The notes under the pieces are model-generated. The model ran no database searches. It was not told the DNA's origin and saw only the letters and a list, made by a program, of their open reading frames with translations. The translations under genes were made by a program, and so were the position numbers. 61,287 nucleotides of DNA, taken from the NCBI RefSeq assembly GCF_900130015.1, contig NZ_FQXS01000003.1, positions 182,341 to 243,627 on the forward strand, given 5' to 3'. This document shows positions 50,800 to 61,287 of this stretch, one piece after another (positions within the stretch are counted from its first letter, which is position 1; the number at the start of each line of letters is the position of its first letter). The stretch is from Desulfofustis glycolicus DSM 9705 (GTDB lineage: Bacteria > Desulfobacterota > Desulfobulbia > Desulfobulbales > Desulfocapsaceae).

Positions 50800-52830
50800 T
50801 TATTCCATTCCAAGGGCCTGACGATCGGCCATATCCATCAGAACGCGCTCCCGGGCCTTATCGATGCCGAGTTCTTTGCGCTTCTTGTCGATATGAGCAA
50901 TCATCTTGTGCGCATGCTTGACCGGATCGGGTTCGCAATCCCACATGCCGCCGTACATTCTTTCCATATCCTTGTAGAGGTAATCCTTGAATACCGGAGC
51001 GCCTTCCAACGGCAGCGAATAGCCAAAGACCGTATAGACGCCTGAAGCAACAAAGTAGTGACCGATCGAGATGGCCTTCTCACTCATCCACTCGGGAGCG
51101 CTTCCCGCGGCCGGCAGGTCACTGATATCGTTACCGAGCCCGCCTGCCCTGACCACCTCGGTCGCAGCCAGCAGGATCCGGCTGTTGTCGACGCAGGAGC
51201 CGAGATGGAGCACCGGCGGAATACCGACCGTCTCGCAGACCTCGGCGAGGCCGGGACCGCAGTGAACAGCGGCAGCTCCCGGGGTCATCAAACCATGCAT
51301 GCCGGCGGCAATAGCGCTGCAGCCCGTGGTCAGCACGATGACATCATTCTTGATCAGTTCCTTGATGATGGTGATATGCTCTTCGTTATGTTTGGTCCGG
51401 GCATTATTGCAGCCAACCACACCGGCGATGCCACGGATTCGACCGTTGATGATATTGTCGTTGAGGGTATAGTAATCGCCGCGGAAGGTGCCGCCGAGAT
51501 GATAGCGGATCGACTCGACGCCGAAACCGGCGATCTGCGCGGTTTTATGCCGCGGGATCATGACATCGGCACTGCGGTTGGGGAAGTTGTCGATAGCCAT
51601 CTTGACGATGCGCTTCGCGTCTTCCATCGCGTGATGCTCGTCAAACTCGATATGGATGACGTTTTCCTGCTCCATCCTGGCGATCGGATGAGTGGTGATC
51701 AGCTTGGTATGAAAACACTTGGCGACATTAGCCAGATTTTGAAAAATACACTGGATGTCGACCACCATCGCGTCACAGGCCCCGGTAATGATCGCCAATT
51801 CCTGCTGCAGGAAGGTTCCGGCCGGCGGCACGCCATGGCGCTGCAACACCTCGTTGGCGGTACAGCAGATACCCGACAACTGAATGCCTTTGGCTCCTTT
51901 CTCCTGGGCGTAGGCAATCATCTCCTGGGACTGACAGGCGGCGACGACCATCTCGGAAAGCACTGGTTCGTGGCCATGGACGATGATATTGACGTGGTCC
52001 TCCTTCATGACGCCAAGATTGGCTTCGGACTGCAGTGGCGACGGGGTGCCGAATAAGACGTCCTGCAGATCGGTAGCGATCATCGAGCCGCCCCAGCCGT
52101 CGGCCAGTGCTGCCCGGGTGCCCTGCTTCATCAGGTTCTTGTAGTCCTGATCGACGCCCATGTGGGTGCGGTGCATAATTTCGACAATCTCGCGATCCAC
52201 GTTACGGGGCACGACACCTTCCTGCGCCCATTTCTCTTGGAGCGGTTTCGGGGCCCGCTTGACATATTTAATGCTGCCCTCCGGCTTGCCCCACTCGGCA
52301 TAGGCGGCCTCGGCCACCTCAAGGGCGATCTCGTCGATGTCGCGATCCACCGTCTTGCCGTCGACCTCAACCGTCGTAGCCACGTCGAAGTACGGGGCGA
52401 TATCAACCAGTTTGATCGGGTCCTTGATGGAATAGTCATGACTTTCCTTACGGGCCACCGAACGAAAAACCTCGGCCACCGAACGGCCGTGATCGGAATG
52501 GGCCGCGGCACCGCCGGCGATCATGCGAATGAAGTTTCGTGCGCAGATGGTGTTGGCGGTGGCACCGCACAATCCTTTCCGCGTGTCTTCGCCGGTAATC
52601 CCGCCCTTCGGAAGCGGCAGACGGCAAGGACCCATCGCACAGTTTTTGCAACAAATCCCCTGCATGCCGATCGCACAGGGTTTCATGGTCATGGCACGAT
52701 CGAATACCGTCTCCACCTGCAGCCGTTGCGCCCGTTGAATCATCTCCTGGGTTGCCGGGTCGATCGAAGCATCTCTCGGGTCCACGAGCTTAGGCTCTTT
52801 CGCAGCGGTTTTTGCTTGTAATTCTGCCAT
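50800..52830 (-). CDS. acsA: CO dehydrogenase catalytic subunit of the Acs complex
   Basis: The 676-residue Ni-Fe CO dehydrogenase is partner of AcsB. Cluster motifs include CAIGMQGICCKNCAMGPC (B/D clusters), NIIVHGHEPVLSE, SGICCTANE, GSCVDNSRI and AGSAPEWMSEKA. Compared with the stand-alone copy it has an additional ~25 N-terminal residues. The start at MAELQA is set by GAGGAAG; the preceding in-frame ATG lies within the tail of the gap and lacks a site. It is located between acsD and acsB. Confidence 0.95.
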   Translation of the reverse strand: MAELQAKTAAKEPKLVDPRDASIDPATQEMIQRAQRLQVETVFDRAMTMKPCAIGMQGICCKNCAMGPCRLPLPKGGITGEDTRKGLCGATANTICARNFIRMIAGGAAAHSDHGRSVAEVFRSVARKESHDYSIKDPIKLVDIAPYFDVATTVEVDGKTVDRDIDEIALEVAEAAYAEWGKPEGSIKYVKRAPKPLQEKWAQEGVVPRNVDREIVEIMHRTHMGVDQDYKNLMKQGTRAALADGWGGSMIATDLQDVLFGTPSPLQSEANLGVMKEDHVNIIVHGHEPVLSEMVVAACQSQEMIAYAQEKGAKGIQLSGICCTANEVLQRHGVPPAGTFLQQELAIITGACDAMVVDIQCIFQNLANVAKCFHTKLITTHPIARMEQENVIHIEFDEHHAMEDAKRIVKMAIDNFPNRSADVMIPRHKTAQIAGFGVESIRYHLGGTFRGDYYTLNDNIINGRIRGIAGVVGCNNARTKHNEEHITIIKELIKNDVIVLTTGCSAIAAGMHGLMTPGAAAVHCGPGLAEVCETVGIPPVLHLGSCVDNSRILLAATEVVRAGGLGNDISDLPAAGSAPEWMSEKAISIGHYFVASGVYTVFGYSLPLEGAPVFKDYLYKDMERMYGGMWDCEPDPVKHAHKMIAHIDKKRKELGIDKARERVLMDMADRQALGME

Positions 52831-52886
52831 CTGATCTTCCTCCACAAAAAATTTCGTTACGTCCGCCTGAACACCGAACAGATCGA

Positions 52887-54458
52887 TCACACACGCTTGT
52901 GGAATCTGTCGAGCATTTCAAGTATCTTCTGCTGCTCGGTTTTCTGTATCGCAGCAGGGGTCATTGTTCCCTGTACCGTTGGTTCGTCCGTCCGCTTGGC
53001 CGCCAATTCGGCCCGTTCTCTGGCCCGTTTGGCCCGCAGTTCCTTCTCCTCGGCTTCCCGCGCCGCCCGCGCGTCCGCCGCGGCCTGCTTCTCGGCCTCA
53101 GCTTTGGCCTTAGCTTCCGCCTCGGCCTTGGCTTTCGCCTCTTCCTCGGCCTTCACTTTGGCTTCAGCGTCAGCCTTGGCCTTGGCTTCCGCATCGGCTT
53201 TGGCCTTTATCTCCGCCTCGGCTTTCTCTTTAGCTGCCGCCTCCGCAGTCGCCGTTGCATCCTTCTCGGCCACCGCCGGCTTGGCCGCGACCTCTTCCTG
53301 TTTCGCTGCCGGCGCGGCAGCTTGTTTGGCCGGTGCTGCCGGCGCAGCCGGTTTGTCGGGAGTCTCCTTCTTGGCCGGCGCTTCCTTTTTCGGCGGAGCG
53401 GCAGCCTTCTTCTCCTCCTCGATGGTCAGGTCAAGCGGCGGGGCCAATGCGGCAAAATCGACGGCAACGGAGGCAAGCCGTTTTTCGATCGGTGCCACCT
53501 CGGCCACGGATCCGCCCGCTATCATCGCTTTGATATATTCCTTGGCCAAACGAATCGCCTCCGGATGGCGCATGATCAGGATGTTTGAACCACAGAGCAG
53601 GTAGGCCACGGCTCCGACCGCCTCCATAAGAATAGCCCGTTTCTCAGGATCCCCGAGCAACGGCGCGTCCTCGGCGCTCTCTTTGGCTTCCTTGCATTTC
53701 CAGACCTCGTTGCCGAGGTTGTTGATCATCGGATACTGGAGTTTGTCATCTCCCTGGCTCATGGCCGCCATCGACAGTCGTTCCATGACGCTGTACGAAT
53801 ACTCCATGCCATAGCCGAGCCCGCCGGTGGTCGGATCGACGACAACCCGGTCCATCGGCATTCCGAAGTTTTCCAGCAGGATGTTGATCTGCTTGGCCAG
53901 GTTGACGTCGATCGGCGAGGACGCGATCAACGAATGACCGTAGCCCATTGCCGCCGCGGCAATACCTTTATAGTTTTTCTCCTCGACCGGGCCGAGCAGC
54001 AAATTCTTATTCTGGCAGACTTCGGCCACGACCTTCATAACCTCTTCGTCCTTGGTCGGTGCCGCGCATCCCCAGACGATAACCGGCACCGAAACGGCAT
54101 CGAGAACCTTCTTCACCGTTTCCGCCGCCGATTGGGGGCTGGCATCCCTATCGTTGGGGTCGATGCTCTTGAGCTGTAGAACGATTGCTTCGGCGCCGTA
54201 TTCATCAACACACTTCTTCGCCCAGGCGGCCGGATCGGCAACCACATCTTTGAACGGGACCAAGGCCGCCTCGGCCCAGTCGGTCGGCTCCATATCCCAG
54301 ATTTCCATAGCAATCAAGGGCTTATTGGGCATGTCACCTTCAAAGGTGTAGAACGGGTAACATGTCTCGCCACCGACAGTTACAGCGGAATCTCCCTTAC
54401 CAATGGAAATCGTTTTGATACCACCGGTATAGGCCTCCTTCTTAATTTCAAATGCCAC
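52887..54458 (-). CDS. acsD: Corrinoid/iron-sulfur protein small subunit with long coiled-coil tail
   Basis: Residues 1-310 or so are a normal AcsD TIM barrel (FEIKKEAYTGGIKTISIG, VLQLKSIDPNDRD, VIVWGCAAPTKDEEVM, VVDPTTGGLGYGMEYSYSVMERL, AVAYLLCGSNILIMRHPEA). A ~200-residue tail follows: a Pro/Ala/Lys linker, a TolA-like helix of AKAxAEAxAKA repeats and a short conserved-looking end (QQKILEMLDRFHKRV). Typical AcsD ends where this tail begins. The start is GTG at 54458, fixed by AAGGAGG five bases upstream. The tail may tether the corrinoid protein to a partner. Confidence 0.9.
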   Translation of the reverse strand: MAFEIKKEAYTGGIKTISIGKGDSAVTVGGETCYPFYTFEGDMPNKPLIAMEIWDMEPTDWAEAALVPFKDVVADPAAWAKKCVDEYGAEAIVLQLKSIDPNDRDASPQSAAETVKKVLDAVSVPVIVWGCAAPTKDEEVMKVVAEVCQNKNLLLGPVEEKNYKGIAAAAMGYGHSLIASSPIDVNLAKQINILLENFGMPMDRVVVDPTTGGLGYGMEYSYSVMERLSMAAMSQGDDKLQYPMINNLGNEVWKCKEAKESAEDAPLLGDPEKRAILMEAVGAVAYLLCGSNILIMRHPEAIRLAKEYIKAMIAGGSVAEVAPIEKRLASVAVDFAALAPPLDLTIEEEKKAAAPPKKEAPAKKETPDKPAAPAAPAKQAAAPAAKQEEVAAKPAVAEKDATATAEAAAKEKAEAEIKAKADAEAKAKADAEAKVKAEEEAKAKAEAEAKAKAEAEKQAAADARAAREAEEKELRAKRARERAELAAKRTDEPTVQGTMTPAAIQKTEQQKILEMLDRFHKRV

Positions 54459-54642
54459 GTGAGCCTCCTTGAAAGTGAAAATTAGTCTCGAACGAGTCTG
54501 TGCAATACGGCAGACACCCCAGCGAAAACCGGCCTGATGGCATGCACATTTCCACGCTCCCGTTCTCCTGGTCACTAAAAACCGACAATCAATACGCTTT
54601 CGTCATGCCCCCCGACCCGGCAAACCACTCCGACCGGTTTTG

Positions 54643-56601
54643 TCAGGGCTTATCGGCCCGCAGCTCCTGCCAGGCCTTCATCCGGCGTTTGACGCCGGGA
54701 AATTTTTCGATTTCCGTGTGTGGGATAAACATCGCCGCAACATAATGATCCATGTAGGAGGGTGTCTCAGACAGTTCGAAATTGGTCATTTTCTTCGTTA
54801 CTTCGACCACATCCTTACGAATCCTGTTGGTCAGCGAACTCATTCGAGCACCCATCAGAGAACCGTTGCCGATGAAAATAACCCGGTCGGGGTCGATCTC
54901 CGGCAACAGACCGATGGTCATCGCCTTTTCCAGGTCGATATAGCTACCGAATCCACCGGCCAGAATGATCCGTTCAATCGTGCCCATGTCCAGGCCGACC
55001 TCTTCGAGCAGCGTCATACAGCCGCTGTAGACCGCACCTTTGGCCCTGATCAGGTTGTCGATATCGATTTCGGACAGGGAGATATCACGATCGATCTGCG
55101 TATCGTCCTTCCACGCCAGGACAAATTCCCAGATACCCTTGTTTTCTCTGATTCGCGGTGTTCCATGCTCCCGGTTGAACTTGCCGCGGTTGTTGATCAC
55201 GCCGATCTCAAACATCAGCGCCACCATATTAATCAATCCTGACCCGCAAATCCCCTTGGGTCGAACATCGCCAATCGTCACCAGCATCGGCTCATAGGTG
55301 ACCGGGTCGATTGAAAAGTCCTCGATGGCCCCCTTGGCCGCACGCATACCGAACTCGATACCGCCACCCTCAAACGCCGGCCCGGCCGAACAGGCCGTGC
55401 AGGCCAGCCAATCCTTGTTGCCGATAACGATTTCGGCATTGGTGCCGATGTCGAGAAACAGCGTCAGCTCCTCCTCCCGGTACAACCCGGTGCCCATGAT
55501 CCCGGCGACGATATCGCCGCCGACATAACTGGCAATGGCGGGATAGAGTAGCGCAATGACATGCTCGTCGAGATCGATGCCGATGGTCGACGCCTGAAAC
55601 GGCGGGAACAACGTTGATGCCGGCACATAGGGGGAACGGCGCAGGTAGCGCGGATCGATGGCCAACAGCAATTGGGTCATCGTGGTATTGCCGGCCATGG
55701 TGATGGTGGAAATGTTCTGGCGGTCAACCTGCGCCTGCTTGATGATCGTGCCGATTACCTTGTTGATGGTAGTGACCACCGTCTTTTGCAGAGTCTCCAG
55801 ACCTTCCGGCTTTTCAGCATGGATGATGCGGCTGATGACGTCCTCGCCATAACTGATCTGGCCATTGAAATCACCGGCCTCGCCCAGACACTTGCCGCTG
55901 GTCAGATCGATCAATTGGGCATAAATGGTGGTGGTGCCGATATCAAGGGCAATCGCATAGTTTTGGCCCGTGGTATCACCGGACTGGACGCTGGTGATCA
56001 GGGTCTTGCCGTCATCGCGGACCGGCCTGACCAGAGTGGCTGTCACCTTGAAATCGTGCTCCCGCATGATAGCCGGCAAGGTTCTGATCACCGCCAACGT
56101 CAGTTCGAGTTTATGCTCGTTACCCTTCAGTTTCAAATGTTCGACGAGCCTGGTGACATCAGGCATATTGTTCTGTGCATCGGGGGTGGGCAACTCGAGA
56201 TAGACCTTCTCCACGGGCGGAATGAACAACCCCCGCTCCTTGAGACTGTCAAAATCCATTTGCCTGATGGAAGCGGTTCGCCGGGGCGTGAACCGCTTGT
56301 CGAAGACAGTCCTGTCGATGGCCGATTCGACCGGTACCCGGACCGTAACATCGCCGATAATCCGCGACTGGCAGGCAAGATGCCAGCCACGCTCAGTCTC
56401 TTCATCGCTGAACCGGTCCGACTCTCCACCGCTGACAGAGCCCTTCTCCACCTGGACCCGGCACTTGGCGCAGACGCCCTCACCGCCGCAAGAGGCGTTG
56501 ATGTGCACACCGGCTTGCAGCGCGGCCCTGATCAGGCTTTCTCCTTCGAGGACAGAGACGACTCTGTTATGCGGTAAAAATGTTACCTTGTGCTGACCCA
56601 T
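54643..56601 (-). CDS. acsV: Corrinoid activation protein (ASKHA/RACE), AcsV
   Basis: The 652-residue ATPase re-reduces inactive Co(II) corrinoid protein. The N-terminal [2Fe-2S] ferredoxin domain shows CGGEGVCAKCRVQVEKG and a fourth ligand in HLACQSRI (about 38-78). After a linker comes an ASKHA-type ATP-binding domain with ALDIGTTTIYAQLID, TITMAGNTTMTQLLL, LFLDIGTNAEIVIGN, CSAGPAFEGGGI and ILAGGFGSYIDLEKA. First gene of the acs operon here. Confidence 0.94.
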   Translation of the reverse strand: MGQHKVTFLPHNRVVSVLEGESLIRAALQAGVHINASCGGEGVCAKCRVQVEKGSVSGGESDRFSDEETERGWHLACQSRIIGDVTVRVPVESAIDRTVFDKRFTPRRTASIRQMDFDSLKERGLFIPPVEKVYLELPTPDAQNNMPDVTRLVEHLKLKGNEHKLELTLAVIRTLPAIMREHDFKVTATLVRPVRDDGKTLITSVQSGDTTGQNYAIALDIGTTTIYAQLIDLTSGKCLGEAGDFNGQISYGEDVISRIIHAEKPEGLETLQKTVVTTINKVIGTIIKQAQVDRQNISTITMAGNTTMTQLLLAIDPRYLRRSPYVPASTLFPPFQASTIGIDLDEHVIALLYPAIASYVGGDIVAGIMGTGLYREEELTLFLDIGTNAEIVIGNKDWLACTACSAGPAFEGGGIEFGMRAAKGAIEDFSIDPVTYEPMLVTIGDVRPKGICGSGLINMVALMFEIGVINNRGKFNREHGTPRIRENKGIWEFVLAWKDDTQIDRDISLSEIDIDNLIRAKGAVYSGCMTLLEEVGLDMGTIERIILAGGFGSYIDLEKAMTIGLLPEIDPDRVIFIGNGSLMGARMSSLTNRIRKDVVEVTKKMTNFELSETPSYMDHYVAAMFIPHTEIEKFPGVKRRMKAWQELRADKP

Positions 56602-56950
56602 TCGAATTCCCGGACCATGAAGGCGAGACGGCTTCTCTTTCTCCGCTCAATCGGGCTAACTGTACTCAAAAATAGCCAATATGAAAAAAGAAAACTGTCG
56701 ACGATATTCTCCAGGCTTGGCCTTACCAGTTTCCCAAACGAGTTCAACTTGCTGTTTTAGTAGTATCTTCTGGTATAACACTATTCCCAGAAAGCAAAAA
56801 AACAGTAATGCTTGAGTTCTTTTTCAAGGAAATCGATGTCAACCAATCAAAATATGCAAGGTGTGCCTATTAGACACACGATATCTTTCGGCTCCGCCTT
56901 GGCCGTTGATCAATCAGCGGGTAAGGCGATCTCTGTTTCATCTCTCGAAG
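56602..56950. other. Intergenic region upstream of the acs operon
   Basis: 349 bases with low G+C and no gene. It must hold the acs promoter, but I cannot fix one: TTGACA on the minus strand at 56842-56837 lacks a good -10 at 16-18 bases. A palindrome GTGTG-9-CACAC (56861-56879) and a CTTGA/TCAAG inverted repeat (56812-56827) are possible operator sites. Confidence 0.4.
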
Positions 56951-58984
<2,034 letters not shown>

Positions 58985-59144
58985 TTACACCAAGATGATC
59001 GTTGGCTGCCGGCTGGTTGTTCCTGATGAACCGGCGCGAAACAACCGGCCAAGGATTCTTGCCTTCGCAGCGGGAGATAATTATCGTATCATTCATATGT
59101 GAACCCAATCCGGCACACCTCAACAAGGAGCAAGCGGATCGACG

Positions 59145-60014
59145 ATGCATTACGAAGGACCAATCTTCAGACCTCCAAGCGAAGCCAACTCCATCCTCCT
59201 CCAAGTCACTACCGGTTGTTCGCATAACAAATGTTCGTTCTGCAGCATGTACCAGGGCGTGCGTTTCTCGATCAAAGACGAGGAGACGGTGCTGGCGGAC
59301 ATCGATTTTGCCGCCCATCACTGCCGCAGACAACACCGTGTTTTTCTCTGCGACGGCGACGCACTGATCATGCCGCAGCAACGATTGGTCCCCACCCTTA
59401 CCGCAATCAAGGAGCGACTGCCCTGGGTAACCCGGGTTGGAACCTACGCCACCCCTCGCAGCATCGAGCTAAAATCACCTGAGGAATTACAGCAATTGCG
59501 GGATCTCGGGTTGAAAATCGCCTATCTCGGGCTGGAAAGCGGCGACGACCGGACACTGGCACAAATCGGCAAAGGGACCGGCAGCAAAGAGATGATCTCG
59601 CTGGGGCGAAAAGCCCGTTCCGCCGGTATCGCCCTTTCCATCACCGTCCTGCTGGGCGTTGCCGAGCCCGGGCGATCACTGATCCACGCCGAAGAGACCG
59701 GCAGGGTACTCAGCGCCATCGATCCGGAATATGTCGGCGCCCTGAGCCTGATGCTCACCCCCGGCAGCGCGCTGTACGATCGCTGGCAGGCCGGTGACTG
59801 GCGGCAACGCGAAGCGACCGAATTGCTGACTGAGCTCGGTGTCATGATCAACCACACGAACCTGACCCGTGGACTGTTTCACGCCAACCACGCCTCAAAC
59901 TATCTGCCGATCAAGGCGCGCCTGCCCCGAGACAAAGCGCGCACCCTGCAGCTCATCGAACGGGCATTGCAGGGACAGGTGCCCCTCAAGCCGGAAAACC
60001 TCAGAGCACTTTGA
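59145..60014 (+). CDS. Radical SAM protein
   Basis: The 289-residue protein carries CSHNKCSFC, the C-x4-C-x2-C form used by HemN/Elp3-like and B12-less radical SAM proteins. The sequence opens with RPPSEANSILLQVTTGCS and continues VFLCDGDALIMPQQRL, TYATPRSI, LGLESGDDRTLAQIGKG and GALSLMLTPGSALYDRW. It belongs to the widely distributed uncharacterised subgroup that begins YEGPIFRPPSEA. Substrate unknown. The start follows AAGGAG by several bases. Confidence 0.9.
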   Translation: MHYEGPIFRPPSEANSILLQVTTGCSHNKCSFCSMYQGVRFSIKDEETVLADIDFAAHHCRRQHRVFLCDGDALIMPQQRLVPTLTAIKERLPWVTRVGTYATPRSIELKSPEELQQLRDLGLKIAYLGLESGDDRTLAQIGKGTGSKEMISLGRKARSAGIALSITVLLGVAEPGRSLIHAEETGRVLSAIDPEYVGALSLMLTPGSALYDRWQAGDWRQREATELLTELGVMINHTNLTRGLFHANHASNYLPIKARLPRDKARTLQLIERALQGQVPLKPENLRAL

Positions 60015-60036
60015 CCGGATAACACTCGCCCGCGGC

Positions 60037-60068
60037 AGCGGTGCCGCCGCTCTGGCGGCGGCACCGCT
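60037..60068. terminator. Very strong bidirectional hairpin between radical SAM and FadL genes
   Basis: AGCGGTGCCGCCGC and its exact reverse complement give a perfect 14-bp stem with loop TCTG, centred between two converging genes. There is no T run, so it may act as a barrier or RNA-end protector. Confidence 0.65.
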
Positions 60069-60082
60069 TCGCAGGCATATCA

Positions 60083-61287
60083 CTAGAATTTGTAGCTCAA
60101 CCCGGCCGAGACGAGGATCGCCGAGGCGTTCTCGAACTCGCCGACAATCGCGCCGTTGCTGACCTTGCGCGAGTCTTTCAGGTCGTAGAGAAAGCCGAGT
60201 CCCAGCTCCATCTGCTCGCTCAGTTTTATCCGTCCGCCGATCGAGAACAGCATCGCATCCGAATCGGGCAGCTCGAAGCTCAGCGTCTCCTCCGGCACCG
60301 GATTCTCATCGATGGCGAAACCGATCATGCCGGTAAACGTCTCGTTGAACACGTACGTCGCACTGATCCGGAAGGCATCGGTATCATCCCAGTTCTTCGC
60401 TACCGGCGGGCCGAATATCTGGGCCAGCACCGGGTGACGCAGCGGCGTCGAATACTGGATGTCCAACTCCTCGTACTCCGACCAGAAGGTCCGGTCCCAG
60501 GCCAGCTCGACCGTCAGGTTCTCCCAGGTATAGGCACCGGCTATCGTCAATACCGCCGGCGCCGGCAGCGTCACGTTGCCGGTCGACTCGAAGACATACG
60601 GGGCCGGATAGTTGGTGTTCAGCGTCGCGTCGCCGGTCAGGTCGAGATCGACGTGCGAACGATAGGTCACCGACAGGTTCAACGCCTCCATCGGCTGCAC
60701 CGCCACCGCCAGGTTGTAGCCGTAGTCGGCTTCCCAGTCTCCTTCCAGATCACGATCGAATCCGATCCCTTCCGCCGTTCTGCCGCCGTTGCGGGCTATC
60801 GCTTTGGCCATCAGCAACCGCACGCCGCCGCTGATCGACAGGTAGTCGGTTACCGCGTAGGATACCGTCGGGTTGATGTCGAAGACTTGCAGTGAAAACT
60901 TGCGTGCATAGGTGGCCGGGAACGGGTCCTCCCAGCGCTTGGCCAGGCCAAACGGCGCCGTTACCGAAAAGCCGAAGCGGAAGTTGTAGAAATCGGGCGA
61001 GATCATGAATACCGTCGGCAACAGGAAGTTCTCGGTATCCGAGGTGCCGTTCATCAGCGGCGACCGAGCGTCGGTATAGTCGATCTCGGTCAGGTGGATA
61101 TAGGTGAAGTCGATCTCGGTCAGCCAGCCGTCCTCGGCGAAAGACATGTTTGCCGGATTGAAATAGCTCGCGTCGGCGCCCTTTGCCGAGGCGATGTGGG
61201 CACCGGCCTTGGCCACCGAATCCGCCGACTGTTCCGGGATCCGATACCCCGACGCATAGGCCGAACTCACCGCAAACACCGAGGCCA
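60083..61287 (-). CDS. FadL/OmpP1-family outer-membrane porin (5' end outside window)
   Basis: At least 401 residues; the frame is open to the window edge and reads ASVFAVSSAYA, the end of a signal peptide, so the true start lies beyond it. The mature N-terminus SGYRIPEQSADSVAKAGAHIASAKGADASYFNPANMSF is the FadL hatch (NPA motif). Alternating beta strands and a C-terminal AILVSAGLSYKF with terminal Phe are typical of 14-strand FadL barrels. It would carry hydrophobic compounds (long-chain fatty acids, aromatics) across the outer membrane. Confidence 0.92.
   Translation of the reverse strand, partial: ASVFAVSSAYASGYRIPEQSADSVAKAGAHIASAKGADASYFNPANMSFAEDGWLTEIDFTYIHLTEIDYTDARSPLMNGTSDTENFLLPTVFMISPDFYNFRFGFSVTAPFGLAKRWEDPFPATYARKFSLQVFDINPTVSYAVTDYLSISGGVRLLMAKAIARNGGRTAEGIGFDRDLEGDWEADYGYNLAVAVQPMEALNLSVTYRSHVDLDLTGDATLNTNYPAPYVFESTGNVTLPAPAVLTIAGAYTWENLTVELAWDRTFWSEYEELDIQYSTPLRHPVLAQIFGPPVAKNWDDTDAFRISATYVFNETFTGMIGFAIDENPVPEETLSFELPDSDAMLFSIGGRIKLSEQMELGLGFLYDLKDSRKVSNGAIVGEFENASAILVSAGLSYKF

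Noticed and set aside
52812-53604. Low-complexity Leu/Phe/Ser- and Ala/Ser-rich frames on the plus strand opposite the acsD tail
   Set aside because: They mirror the repetitive AKAE tail of AcsD and have no independent support.
56837-56842. TTGACA on the minus strand as the acs promoter
   Set aside because: No acceptable -10 at 16-19 bases downstream.

Overview
The window reads as a chromosomal segment of a strictly anaerobic Desulfobacterota bacterium (sulfate-reducer/sulfur-disproportionator type; genus not determinable by eye). The evidence is a complete bacterial acetyl-CoA synthase/CO dehydrogenase (Wood-Ljungdahl carbonyl branch) operon, a MetF-MetV-Hdr-MvhD methylene-THF reductase cluster, several sigma-54 activators, DUF3786/CGGC-type Fe-S proteins, and apparent selenocysteine decoding at two in-frame UGA codons. 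No tRNA, rRNA, CRISPR array, IS transposase or prophage was seen.

Layout. 0-4.7 kb: the tail of one and all of a second tandem copy of a secreted repeat protein, the complete copy preceded by a textbook sigma-54 promoter. These are followed on the minus strand by an exported unknown protein, an NtrC-type regulator and a small unknown. 4.7-6.7 kb: a stand-alone CO dehydrogenase (cooS) with its own sigma-70-like promoter. 7-16.8 kb (plus strand): small stress and accessory genes (SYLF, TerB-like, ChaB and a coiled-coil protein, the last two on minus), an Old Yellow Enzyme, LysE, UspA, VOC, DUF5329, Asp/Glu racemase, PAS-GGDEF, a BASS-like transporter and an alkyltransferase. 16.8-20.2 kb (minus): DHH-CBS phosphoesterase, STAS protein, a secreted Cys-rich protein and a YchF-like NTPase.

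20.4-32.9 kb (minus): one long, tightly spaced gene set. In transcription order it is a TusA-like protein lacking its cysteine, a fused HdrC-HdrB protein interrupted by an in-frame UGA (selenocysteine predicted), a MetF-like protein, a double-length HdrA, MvhD, MetV, MetF, a response regulator, an ACT-domain protein, a PAS histidine kinase and a REC-PAS kinase. A divergent PAS/sigma-54 activator (33.2-34.6 kb) faces it across a short region with TGTTAA repeats. This looks like a bifurcating or electron-confurcating methylene-THF reductase with its own signalling genes.

34.9-45.6 kb: ferredoxin, rubrerythrin, CGGC protein, a DUF3786 Fe-S protein, citrate synthase (gltA), then an overlapping minus-strand operon of a core-MetE-like methyltransferase, an unknown protein, a DUF166 protein with a second in-frame UGA, and an MFS permease. 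A small unknown protein, a TSUP permease, YbaK and CooC follow. 46.1-56.6 kb (minus): acsV-acsD-acsA(cooS)-acsB-acsC-acsE, ended by a rho-independent terminator. 57-61.3 kb: FadH-type enoate reductase, a radical SAM protein, and a FadL-family porin cut by the window end.

Dispersed through the intergenic spaces are (i) three copies of a ~139-bp element with terminal inverted repeats and 5-bp flanking direct repeats (MITE-like) and (ii) a REP/BIME-like family with a companion GGGACAGG palindrome. Together the metabolic genes describe reversible C1 chemistry: methylene-THF to methyl-THF (Hdr-MetFV), methyl transfer to the corrinoid protein (AcsE/AcsCD), CO/CO2 interconversion (two CooS) and acetyl-CoA synthesis or cleavage (AcsB). 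CooC, AcsV and possibly the MetE/DUF166 operon act as accessory or methyl-using functions.
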